A stretch of 64,000 nt of DNA from Mycosarcoma maydis (Eukaryota > Basidiomycota > Ustilaginomycetes > Ustilaginales), in contig NC_026495.1 in the NCBI RefSeq assembly GCF_000328475.2, forward strand, positions 124,001 to 188,000. Reading direction: 5' to 3'. The notes beneath the pieces were generated by a model. It worked only from the letters and a program-made list of their open reading frames with translations. It made no database searches and was not told where the DNA came from. Made by a program: the position numbers and the translations under genes. Positions 30,330-40,028 of this stretch are shown piece by piece (the first letter of the stretch is position 1; each line of letters opens with the position of its first letter).

Positions 30330-32171
30330 TGTATCCACGCTGGTGTCGAAGGATCAATGCAAGGCTGGGGGATGAAGGTGTGCTTGGTCACTGCGGCTAT
30401 CGCTGATGCTGAGACAAAGTCAATCAGCGCCGAAGGAAAGACGGATTGGCTAAGAGCTGGCAAGAGGAGCTACTCAGAGCGACCGAGGGGTGGAATAGCT
30501 CGAGACCAGCTGCAATTGAGTTCGGACGATGATTGCTCAGTCGAAACCGAGGGAATACAGAGCTTCGGTATGATACAGATGTGAGGTGTGAATGGAGGAT
30601 GGGAAAGTGGACATGGCGGTCTGAGCGTGGGTGGTAAGCTAACGATGGAAGAAAGAGGAGCACAAGAGCGAGACTCGCTGAGCAGCCAGGTAAGGCGGTT
30701 GCAATAGCCCTCACCATTCATCATTCACGATTGGCAGGCGCCAACAAGGTAGCGCGGGAACGACTCTAACGACTCTGGCAGTGTCCGAGCGGCGTTGGAA
30801 GCGACAAGTAGACGAATTCCATACATGCACGACTCACGACTCAAGACTGGCGTTAGCGATATTCGACACACGACCGTGGACAGGGCATGATTTTCCATCA
30901 CGCATGTTGCTAACCCATGCAGGCCTGACACGCTGCCATGCAGAGTGTGAAGCGTGAAGCGTGAAGCGCTTGGATTCAAGTCAGGACACTGTACACCAAC
31001 GGCTCACGATCAAAGTCGGTTAGACACAGTGCCATGTTGTGCCAAGGAGGAGGGGGGAAAGCATGTATAGCGCCAAGTGGGGAGATGGGTTATGGGGCGA
31101 GAGTCACGAGTTGTGAGAGTGTGTATGGGTCGCGCGATCTTGTCCACGTTCGCCATGTCGAACAGCTGTGAGCAGACATGACACTTCACGTTCACGTTCA
31201 CGTTCACCGTTACGGTTGGCCAAATCGTGAATTGGGAATTCAACAAAGACCCTCAATTTGCGTGTTCAACGTGCGAACGTGCACACCGCCGTGCGAAATC
31301 GTGAATTCACGATTTACGATTCAGGAATCTGTGAATTGGGATTTCAATTTTCGATTATTATTATTATTCGTGATTCACTCGCACCTCAGTCTGAATCACC
31401 AAGGCGTGAGGAAAGTTAATTCACGATTCATTTTGATTGACAATTACGAGGCAGAGTCTTTGCTGCCTGCTCTGCTTCCCGCTCTGCGTGTGCTGCGAGT
31501 GTAAAAGTCTTGGGTGGCGACCGTGACTGTTGGAATCGTGAATAGTGAATAACAGCCACGCCGTGCTTTGCTATGACAGTCGTGAGTGACGAATCGCCAA
31601 GCTAACTTAGATTGATTCGTGATCGTCGGGACCTTGCTCGCATCGTGAATTCACCATTGTGCAAACGGTACAGTCACAGTCAGAGAGTCGTGAGGATATC
31701 TCAGTATACTGAAACACAAAGCTCATCAAACTCACGTCGGCTCCAGCGTCCAACAGACTCAATCATCTGAGCGTGGACAGCTAAGGCTCAAGCTACGAAT
31801 CGCCCGATCCGATCGATACTCAGTGTGACTCCTCTTGCGACGAGACGAGCCTGTTGAGCACAATCATCGTGACACTTCAATCTCTTCTATCACTGGCATG
31901 CTGCAAGCTTGAATACCCCGTTCTCGGTCCTCTCTTGGACGTCCCTCTGCTTTCAAGGTTGGAGAAGCGATCAAGAGCCGACTCAGTGCGAGTGCAAGTG
32001 TATCACGCCCACCAAAGCCAAAAAGCATACATGCATGCACACGGTTCTAAAACTGTATTTCAAACGACGATGACAGATTGTCGCGCTCCAGCCAAGCGAG
32101 ATCAGATTTCACTCGACGCAAGCGGGCCTGGTTTGACCTAGACGAGTGGGTCGCCGTATGATAAGAGTTAC
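30330..32171. other. Intergenic 1.8 kb between the bHLH gene promoter and the ATP synthase epsilon gene
   Basis: It holds the bHLH promoter and leader (30330-30720) and then many dispersed motif copies: 30722, 31226, 31288-31330, 31367, 31420, 31533, 31615 and 31643. Small GAAGCGTGAAGCG and TTCACG repeats occur (30948-30968, 31184-31207). I see no supported gene. Confidence 0.6.
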
Positions 32172-33011
32172 TTATTGCTTCTTGTCCTCGGCGAGGTTGA
32201 GCTGCAGAAATACAGTGATCGAGAAGAGCGTCAAAGCAACCGTCAGTATCATGCTTAGCTGTGTGGCAGTTGCGTGGCAGCGTGTGTGCAGCGTGACGGT
32301 AAGCATGTACATTGCACAGTGGATAACACGTTGTCCCAATATAAGATCCTATCAAGCTTTCGTCAAAGTCCGCTTATACACACTGACGACCAAGAACGGT
32401 CTAAGCTGCAGCTGCAGGATCGTTATCGTACTGTTACCGCTCAGCAATCGTTCCAACCCAAGCACATATCGGCTGAATCTTTGCAATCAGCCCGGTACGC
32501 CTCTCCATTGAGCTCGACCTCAAAAGGCGATCGAAATTCCAACCAGTACAGCGCCATGTCGTGTGTCAAAGTCGGTGAGGATACTTACGTTGTCGCTGGC
32601 CTTGCCATCCTTCCACTCCTGGTATCGGAGCGCCATGAAGCCTCGACGCTCGGCAGCAGCACGCTCCTCCTCCTTGAGCGCCTGACGCGTGGCACGCGCG
32701 CAGATGGCCGTGTACTTGTTGAAGCTGTTGGGATATCATGGTTTGCAACGTGCAAACGAAAACCATGTAGAAGCATTGCGTCACAGCAACATGTCGATCA
32801 ACGAGAGAGCATGTCCAAATGGGCGATTGGGGGACCAATAAAAGTAAAATGATGCCATGCCAAGGTCAGTATTCTGTAGTGCCCCTTCTTATCCTTTCAG
32901 TGAATCGGCAGATAGAGCAATAGTCGTGTTCGCCTCGGAAAGCAAACGAACCGCCCAGCTTGTGAGGTGCGAAACGTACGTGAAGTGAGCTCTCCAGGAA
33001 GCAGCCGACAT
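32172..33011 (-). CDS. atp15: Mitochondrial ATP synthase subunit epsilon (Atp15), three exons, 65 aa
   Basis: Small F1 central-stalk subunit. Exon 1 is 32980-33011 (MSAASWRAHF plus two bases). Intron 1 is 32725-32979 (255 nt, GTACGT...CAG). Exon 2 is 32589-32724 (FNKYTAICARATRQALKEEE, RAAAERRGFMALRYQEWKDG). Intron 2 is 32202-32588 (387 nt, GTAAGT...TGCAG). Exon 3 is 32172-32201 (LNLAEDKKQ, stop). All phases close. The product begins with the family signature (S-x-WR-x-x-x-x-x-x-x-Y followed by A-x-x-x-R-x-x-LK). Length (65) matches fungal Atp15 (about 62-75). It is nearly invisible as an ORF because most of the gene is intron. The C-terminal nine residues depend on the intron 2 acceptor and are less certain. 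Confidence 0.85.
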
Positions 33012-33528
33012 TTTAACAGCGATTGATGACGTTCGACGAGGGTGAAGGTGCAATGTAGAAGAGATGTGTGGAGTCGAGATCAACAAAAGCTCGAATTTGC
33101 GACCAAAAGACAAGTCACGAGTGGCGCCGACGAGTTTCTTCTCGGTCCTTTCTTACTCTCGGAAGCGATCGTCTCTGCACCTTTCGCCTGCAACGCGGCG
33201 CGGACCGACGTCGTCGCATTCTGCCACACTTTTCGCACGATATTTTTCGAGTCAACCTTCAATCACGAATCACGAATAATCGTGATTAACACACAAAAAT
33301 AATGATAAGTTCGGTGTAACATGCGCTTTCCTCTTCACGGCTTCACGCTCACTCACAACTTTCCACCGCCTCTGTGCCAGTTTTTGCTCATCACATGCGC
33401 TGTCCTCTCGCCAAGAGGCTTTGTCAGTCCCCTGGCGCCTTTTGAATCACGAGTGGTGCATGTATGGATTAGAAACAACGAAACAGAAACGACATCCGGC
33501 CATAGTGTTACAACGAGATTACTCGGTA
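33012..33528. other. Intergenic, ATP15 promoter and 3' end of the DUF423 gene
   Basis: A tight motif cluster AATCACGAATCACGAATAATCGTGATT lies at about 33262-33288, followed by an AT-rich patch. A single AATCACGAGTGG lies near 33447. No coding region. Confidence 0.55.
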
Positions 33529-33994
33529 TTAGCGGAGTGTACGTGGACGCTTAGCATAGGCAAGGAAGAGCCAACCTGCCAACATCGACAGACCACCGAG
33601 GGGTGTGATGGGGCCGAGAACCTTGCGGATGGGGTTTTCAGGCTTGGTGAGGCAGAGGCCGTAGATGGAACCGCTGAAAAAGGTGATTCCCGTGGCAAAT
33701 GCATAGCCTGCTGCGACCACCGGACCGGTCTGGGGAAGACTGACAGTGTAGAGCAGCGCCAAGCTGTGCAGAAGCTGGTACTGAGTAGCCGTTGTCCAAG
33801 CGCCCATCTCTGTTAACGTCGCAACAAGTTAGAAGCAAGTACATGGTCAATACAGGTACCATAACCTTTGCACGCGCTAAACACTTACGGTAGGCGTTGA
33901 GTTGGCTCTTCATGGCGTGCGCACCAAGGGCACCGAGACCAACGCCAACAGCGCCCGACAGACCGGCAAAGACTCCAAGCGTGTTGTAGACCAT
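33529..33994 (-). CDS. DUF423/TMEM256-like small membrane protein, two exons, 128 aa
   Basis: Exon 1 (33889-33994) encodes MVYNTLGVFAGLSGAVGVGL and GALGAHAMKSQLNAY. The intron is 33810-33888 (79 nt, GTAAGT...ACAG). Exon 2 (33529-33809) continues QMGAWTTATQYQLLHSLALL to RPRTLR. The G-A-x-G-A-H-A motif, the following helix with YQLLHSLALL, and PIRKVLGPITPLGGLSMLAG are hallmarks of DUF423 (bacterial YgdD, animal TMEM256). Four hydrophobic segments are visible. The molecular function of the family is not established; the eukaryotic members are often mitochondrial or secretory-membrane proteins. An unspliced reading would miss the conserved N-terminal helix. Confidence 0.88.
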
Positions 33995-34951
33995 TGCGAG
34001 GATACTACGAGAAAGACGGCGGACTGAGGTTTGAACGGGAGATGAGCTCTTGAAACAAGTATGTACAGTATGACTTGCTGGGTTGCGCAGCGCGTGATTC
34101 GTGATGAGTGATGAGTGATGAGTGAATCTGTCGGGTCCAAAATCGTGAACCCAGCGACAAAGCCGGCCGCGCTCGGACATCCCGCGGATATATCATCACG
34201 CGCAGATCTAGATCGGGAAGATCGGTGCTGATTTCATCATTTTTTTTTATCTAGCTTGCGCGTCGCTGTCGTAGCCTTGAGCGATGAAATTCACACGGTG
34301 ACTGAATCGTGAATGTGTGATATTAAATATTGGTGATTCGTGATTGTCGTCATTCGTGATTTTTCTTGCTGCAGTTCAGGAGTGACACAAACAATACCGC
34401 GACTTGCATCTATTCAAGATACAGTACAGTACATTCACGAATCGTGATTCGTAATTGAATTATAATATTAATAAATAATTATAGCAACGAATCATCGCGG
34501 CGCAATACAAGATCGGGTGCCACATACATTCCAAACGAAAATACTTGTTTCGATTTGCTGAAAAATCATCAAAAAGGCGCTTTTGAGGTTTCTTCTTATT
34601 TATTTTTTTTAGGTCACACACACACACTCGTGACTCTCACGACTCATTCGCGCCTGATAGCTCTCTCCCTCATCTCGTTCTACCACCACCAACGCTTCAC
34701 CCTTGGGTCGTCAACCGGCCTGCCTGCAAGTCGGGTGAAAGCAGAAAGATCTGCCTTATCGTTCAACGCTCGCATATCTGGATTTCAACCGGCAGCTCAT
34801 CTGTCCCACTTGGTCGACGTTGGTTCCGCTGCTGTTCAGCCAAGCAAAGCAGCTGCCTTCATTTGTGTGCATTCGCTCATCCACGGACATCGTTGCAACA
34901 CAGTTGCCGCTCATTCTTTCTCAACACACACAGCCAGGCCGATCGCCCACC
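33995..34951. other. Divergent promoter region, DUF423 gene (-) and nucleoporin (+)
   Basis: Dense motif copies occur near 34087, 34305, 34334, 34352 and 34433 (ATTCACGAATCGTGATTCG), the last running directly into a pronounced AT-rich patch (34450-34486). GAGTGAT repeats lie at 34103-34122. The 300 bp before 34952 are a pyrimidine-rich leader. Confidence 0.6.
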
Positions 34952-37900
34952 ATGGATTTCCCTTCGCAGCATCCTGACTCGCCTGCCAGGCCGTTGGCTG
35001 GTGCAGCACGCGCTCGAGTGTTGGCGCGTCAGAACCGCACCTCATCGCTCAAACCGTACGCCAGACCATCATCGGGACTAGTTGCTTCTGGATCCAGTGT
35101 TTCGCTTCGCACCGACACCGACTCTCCTGCACGCCAACCGTCGACCCCTTCCAACAATTCACTTGCACCTCCATCCACTCAGGCGGCGCGCTCCGCCTTT
35201 TCACCGCTCCGTGCAGCCGCTTCGCCCATCGCTCTGCTAGGTAGCGTGCGCAAGATGGTGGCAAAGCCATTCTCGTGGCTCACGAGCGTCGCTGCCTCGG
35301 TCGAGCCTGAACTCGGCATGCCTATGTCCTCGAGCACCAACTCTCTCTCCTCCATCGCTCGCAAAAGAGCTGCTGCTCAGGCTTCTATCAAGTCCGTCGA
35401 CGACAATGACACGAGCGATGAGAGGCAAGCCCCCACACGCGCTGCTAGAGCTGTCGGCGAGCGTCTTGCTGCCGGACTTCGATCTCGCTCCAACCTTCAC
35501 GATGATGAAGAAAGTCAGTTGCGTCCACCTACTTCCACCCTTTCATTCTCCGTGTCCATGTCTCGCCTCGCTCCTGGTCCAGCACCTCCCCAGGCTAGCC
35601 GTCACCAGTCTCCTTCCAATCACGAAGGTTCTCTCGCTGGACCTTCTGCGCTGCCGCGATTCAATGACAAGGCAACAGCCTGGAGCACCCGCTCTTCGAA
35701 GCGCACACTCGATGTTGGCTCCCGTCCCGTTGATCAAAGTGACTCGCTAGAGGTTATGAGCGATATCAGTCGAACGTCACCTTCTCAAACTCAACTCTAT
35801 CATGCCAGAAGCCAGCACGCGCTCCGCAGCCCTCGGTCTCAGCTGCTTGGCTACCGCGGATCTTTACTGCGACCGGACGAAGCCATGTCGGAATCTGGTT
35901 CGACGACTCTCAGTCACTCGCACTCATTCAGTGCATTTGGCTACGGCAACGAGGTTCGCTATACAGACAGTGCATTCGGCTTACCACCTTCCAGCTCGCC
36001 ATTCCAGATCTCTACGCGCAACTCTTTCAGCCGTCGGTCGCGGGTTCCCTTTAGTCCCGGTCTTTTCTCTGAGAAAGGCACACCAGGACAAACCTCTCGC
36101 GCCGGTAGCGCCGGTCTCCGAGGCGCATCACCAGCACCTTCAGCTGGCTATTCTCCCGCACGTCTACGTGAAGCTACTCCACAGCGACGCAATTGGAACG
36201 GCATCAATCTTGCCGCTGCCTCTGCACCCTCAGTCGGCGACGAAATGATGCGAGAATACCTGGCCTCGCGTACGCTCCCCGGCATCAACCCAAGTGTGCG
36301 CCGCAATCTTGGTCTTTCTGTTGACGAGCCAATGATCACTTCCTCCTCTGTTGCCGGCGGCAGCGTTATGGACGAAACCGAATCGATCACCCCTAGCCGT
36401 CTTGGCAAACGCGATATTGACATGAGCGTCGATGGCGACTCTGAGAGGTTCGGCGCTGCCGGTACTCCATCCAAGCGGCGCATGGTATGGCATCCCGAGC
36501 TCGGCTTTATCAGCCACGAAGAGCTTAAGGCGCGCGAACCCAAGCTTCCATCTCCCAAGAACGAAGCCGAACGCTTGCTCAACGTTCTCGAGACGTTGCG
36601 TAAGCCCACAGCAACCTCAAGAGGACTTGGTCAGACAAAGGGCGCGTCGGCTCAAATCCACGTCCCCGCGCCTATCTCGGATGTATCCACCACCAGATCC
36701 AACAAGACGCAGGAAGGCAAGCAAGCCGACGGCATCGCTCCTTACACCAGGTATCTGCGCAAGGCAAAGATGGTGCAGTCCGCTGACGAACAAGGTGGCA
36801 TGAGGGCCAAGTTGAAGAAGGTTCAACGTTCGACTAGGATGGATGTTGATGACGCAGCAACCCAAGAATCGGCTGCGTCCGAAAGCGAAGACGCGGAACA
36901 GGACGTTGAGGAAGAGCAAGAGGCGGACGATCGTGAGGAGGAAGAGCCGACACCACCCCAGCCTGAACCCATCCGACGATCTAGACGCTTGCAACACCAC
37001 GATCCTCGTACGCAGCAAGTCGCACACACCCCCGTCAAGCAGGCCGACAAACCCGCTGGCGCCACGCAGCTCAAGTCGGCGCTGAAAGCCACGCCATTCC
37101 GAACGGCAACACAGCCTCAGGCTACACCCGTGAAAGCGCTCGCAGAGACGCCCAAGCCAGCTTCGCACCGCATCCCTCTCTCGGCTGCCAGCAAAGTGCC
37201 TTCGAGCACTGTCAAGAAAGACAACTTTGCTGTGAAAGCGTCCATTTCGGACCCTACTGCGCCTAGAGAAAGGAGCTCGCTCAGGCAGGGAGCTGCAAAG
37301 ACATCTCGCACTCATCAGAGTTCTGGCAAATTCAGCGCTTGGGATGAGGACGAAGAGCAGGAGGATTTGCCCGAGGCGAGCGACCTTGCAAAGATCAAGC
37401 TGCCCACCAACATGTTCCCATCTGGCTTCTCGTTTGGCAATTCGACGCTGACCCCAGAATCAAGCGATACAGCGGCGGCAAAGAAGGTCGACACCACCTC
37501 GGAACCGGTCGCCAAGCCTGCTACCTCGAGTAGTTCGAGCACAGGCGGCTCCTTGCTCGGCCGCCTTGGAGGCATTGACTCCTCTGGCTCGACCGAAACG
37601 ACCGAGAAGAAGGATGAGCCCAAGCCGGCTGCTGCAATGCCGTCGTTCTCCTTCTCTGCTCCTTCCAAGGATGCACCCAATACAATGCCCAAATTCAGCT
37701 TTGGCGCCAATACCGCTCCGATCTCAACAGCAAAAGACGACGACAGTTCGACGAAGAGGTCTACTGCTCCTCCCACGTCGGACTTCTTCAGCAAACCTGT
37801 TGAGCCTGCTTCCAAGTCGCTCACCGAAGCTAAAAACGATGGACCCGTGCCCAACTTTTTCGGTAGTACCATGAAAAAGTTCGAGAGCAAGTCTGCAGAC

Positions 37901-39769
37901 GCGCCTTCCGCTGCGCCTACCAGCACCGGTGGATTCTCTTTCGGTGCGTCTGCAGCTGCGAGCAGCACGGGAGCGGAAGCGGCGAACAGCAAGCCTGCAC
38001 CTTTCAGCTTTGGTGCGGCGAAACCAGCCAGTGAGTCGGCGAGCACACGTGTGCCGGCAAGCGCTGCATTTGGGTTGTCTGAGTCGAAGCCAGCCGAGAC
38101 TGGAGAGAAGAAGAAAGAAGATACGCCAGCCAGCAAATCATCGTTCTTCGGCTCGACGCCTCCGTCATCGGCAGCTGGCGGGTTCAGCTTTGGGACGCCG
38201 TCGACGCATAGTGCTTCTACCGGATCTAAGCGCAGCGCAGATGGGGATGAGGATCCGGCTGCCAAGAAGAGCATGCCGAGTTTTTCGTTTAGCGCTCCTG
38301 CCGCTGCGTCCAAGCCAAGTGCACCAACTAGTGCGGGATTCAGCTTCGGCGCTCCAGCAGCGTCGGCTTCGGAGAAGAAGGATGATGCATCAGCAGCAAC
38401 GTCGAGCGCGGTGCCCAACTTGTTCGGTGCGAAGGGAGAGGATGCTCCCGAGCGCGCCGGTGGCTTGACGAGCGGAGGATTTTCGTTTGGCAAACCGGCT
38501 TCCGACAGCAACGCGATCGGGTCTGGAGCGTCCAAGCCGGCAGGACCTGCTTCCAGCTTGAGTGGATTCACGTTCGGGAGCGCCAAAGCGACGTCGTTGG
38601 ATTTGGCGAAACCAGCTTCTGCAGGTGGGTTCACGTTTGGCGCTGCTAGCACCACCAGCGCGAGTACAGGAAGTAATGCAGCTCCGGAGGCCAAGCCGTC
38701 AGCGCCCGCTCCCACTTTCTCGTTCGGTGCTCCGGCGGCTGCCGCTTCTTCGCCGACGACTTCCGCGCCCGCATCTGGCACGACGACGCCTAATGGAACG
38801 TTGACGTTTGGATTCGGTGCGCCCGCCAAGACGGACGGAGGCGCTAGCAGCGAGCCGCCAAGCAACTTTTCGTTTGGTGCTCCTGCCGGCGCTGCTGCTG
38901 GCGCTGCAAGTGGCGCTGCAAGCGGTTTTGGAGGTGGTGTGAGCTCGAGCGCGGGCGGATTCGGATTCGGTGCCGGTGCCGGTGCTGAGCCTGCTTCCGC
39001 ACGCACTCCGAGTGGAGGTGAGATGATGGATGACTCGCCGCAGAAGAATGTGGCGGCGACACCTGCAGCGACACCGAGTTTTACGTTTGGATCGGCGACG
39101 CCCACTTCGACATCGATGGCGGCCAAGCCGGCGGGTATGTCGTTCACGTTTGGCGCGCCCGCATCGACTGGCGGTGCGGGTGGTGCCGGAAATGCATCGT
39201 CGACGTTTGCGTTTGGTGCTCCTGCTGAGTCGACGACGCAGGGTGGGTTCGGATTTGGCTCTGGCGCGACTACGCCAGGTGCGCACGCTGCGCACGCTGC
39301 GCACGCTGCGCCAGCGAGTGGGTTTACATTTGGTGCGAACACGAATCCCACGCGCAGTACGACGCCTGGTGTGGGGTCTGCGCCTGCGTCGCCGTTTCTT
39401 TCGGCGGTGAATGTGGCGCCTGGAGGACCAGCTGCGTTCGGTTCGACGCCGGCTAGCTCGACGGCGCGCTTTCAGTTTGCAACACCGCCGGTCCAGACAG
39501 GTTTTGCATTCGGTGGCACTGTCCCTTCGGCTGGGTTTACGTCGACGCCCACTGGAGGGTTTGCACTGTCCACACCATCGGCACCATCCACTCCTACTGC
39601 GGGTGCAGGTGCGGGTGCGGGTACATTCACGTTTGGGTCCAACATGATCGCGCAAATGCCAGCCGCTCAACCAGGCCTGTTCACCATGGGCGCACCGCCG
39701 AGCTCGAATGCGAACTCCCCCACACCCGCTGGTAGACAAATCAAGCCTCTCCGTCAACGAAGGCGCTAG
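34952..39769 (+). CDS. FG-repeat nucleoporin of the Nup1/Nup124/Nup153 type, 1605 aa
   Basis: Probable nuclear-basket nucleoporin forming the permeability barrier and binding importins. The start is the first ATG (34952, MDFPSQHPDSPARP); the upstream frame has no other ATG in a good position. Residues ~90-117 (SVRKMVAKPFSWLTSVAAS) could form an amphipathic membrane-binding helix as in Nup1, Nup60 and Nup153. A conserved-looking segment follows at ~510-550 (RMVWHPELGFISHEELKARE and nearby SPKNEAERLLNVLETLRKP), then an acidic patch with a basic SRRL. From ~820 to ~1570 there are dozens of FSFG, FTFG and FGA repeats separated by Ser/Ala/Lys-rich linkers. The extreme C-terminus GRQIKPLRQRRR resembles the basic tail of vertebrate NUP153. 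Single exon, Ala/Gly/Ser-rich; the antisense strand stays open for 678 codons through the repeats. Confidence 0.88.
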   Translation: MDFPSQHPDSPARPLAGAARARVLARQNRTSSLKPYARPSSGLVASGSSVSLRTDTDSPARQPSTPSNNSLAPPSTQAARSAFSPLRAAASPIALLGSVRKMVAKPFSWLTSVAASVEPELGMPMSSSTNSLSSIARKRAAAQASIKSVDDNDTSDERQAPTRAARAVGERLAAGLRSRSNLHDDEESQLRPPTSTLSFSVSMSRLAPGPAPPQASRHQSPSNHEGSLAGPSALPRFNDKATAWSTRSSKRTLDVGSRPVDQSDSLEVMSDISRTSPSQTQLYHARSQHALRSPRSQLLGYRGSLLRPDEAMSESGSTTLSHSHSFSAFGYGNEVRYTDSAFGLPPSSSPFQISTRNSFSRRSRVPFSPGLFSEKGTPGQTSRAGSAGLRGASPAPSAGYSPARLREATPQRRNWNGINLAAASAPSVGDEMMREYLASRTLPGINPSVRRNLGLSVDEPMITSSSVAGGSVMDETESITPSRLGKRDIDMSVDGDSERFGAAGTPSKRRMVWHPELGFISHEELKAREPKLPSPKNEAERLLNVLETLRKPTATSRGLGQTKGASAQIHVPAPISDVSTTRSNKTQEGKQADGIAPYTRYLRKAKMVQSADEQGGMRAKLKKVQRSTRMDVDDAATQESAASESEDAEQDVEEEQEADDREEEEPTPPQPEPIRRSRRLQHHDPRTQQVAHTPVKQADKPAGATQLKSALKATPFRTATQPQATPVKALAETPKPASHRIPLSAASKVPSSTVKKDNFAVKASISDPTAPRERSSLRQGAAKTSRTHQSSGKFSAWDEDEEQEDLPEASDLAKIKLPTNMFPSGFSFGNSTLTPESSDTAAAKKVDTTSEPVAKPATSSSSSTGGSLLGRLGGIDSSGSTETTEKKDEPKPAAAMPSFSFSAPSKDAPNTMPKFSFGANTAPISTAKDDDSSTKRSTAPPTSDFFSKPVEPASKSLTEAKNDGPVPNFFGSTMKKFESKSADAPSAAPTSTGGFSFGASAAASSTGAEAANSKPAPFSFGAAKPASESASTRVPASAAFGLSESKPAETGEKKKEDTPASKSSFFGSTPPSSAAGGFSFGTPSTHSASTGSKRSADGDEDPAAKKSMPSFSFSAPAAASKPSAPTSAGFSFGAPAASASEKKDDASAATSSAVPNLFGAKGEDAPERAGGLTSGGFSFGKPASDSNAIGSGASKPAGPASSLSGFTFGSAKATSLDLAKPASAGGFTFGAASTTSASTGSNAAPEAKPSAPAPTFSFGAPAAAASSPTTSAPASGTTTPNGTLTFGFGAPAKTDGGASSEPPSNFSFGAPAGAAAGAASGAASGFGGGVSSSAGGFGFGAGAGAEPASARTPSGGEMMDDSPQKNVAATPAATPSFTFGSATPTSTSMAAKPAGMSFTFGAPASTGGAGGAGNASSTFAFGAPAESTTQGGFGFGSGATTPGAHAAHAAHAAPASGFTFGANTNPTRSTTPGVGSAPASPFLSAVNVAPGGPAAFGSTPASSTARFQFATPPVQTGFAFGGTVPSAGFTSTPTGGFALSTPSAPSTPTAGAGAGAGTFTFGSNMIAQMPAAQPGLFTMGAPPSSNANSPTPAGRQIKPLRQRRR

Positions 39770-40028
39770 TCGTGAGTCGCTGCGATTCATTCTTGGTTTC
39801 TCTCATACAGCAAGCAGCTTGGTTTTCGTGCACAAATGCCACGTACCAGCTACGAGTCACGAGTGCCGATCGCACGCGCTGCGTCATGAGTCATATTACT
39901 AGCAAGCTATAAATGCTGATCAGAGCTCGTGCATGGTGATCGCACACATTCCAGTCGTGAATTGAGCGAGACGTGATATGGTGAATGCAGTGCGATGCGG
40001 TGGACATGGGAATGATTGTTTGGGAAAT

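Noticed and set aside
37315..39351. 678-codon minus-strand ORF opposite the nucleoporin
   Set aside because: Produced by the FG-repeat codon pattern; Ala/Pro/Asn-rich with no independent features.
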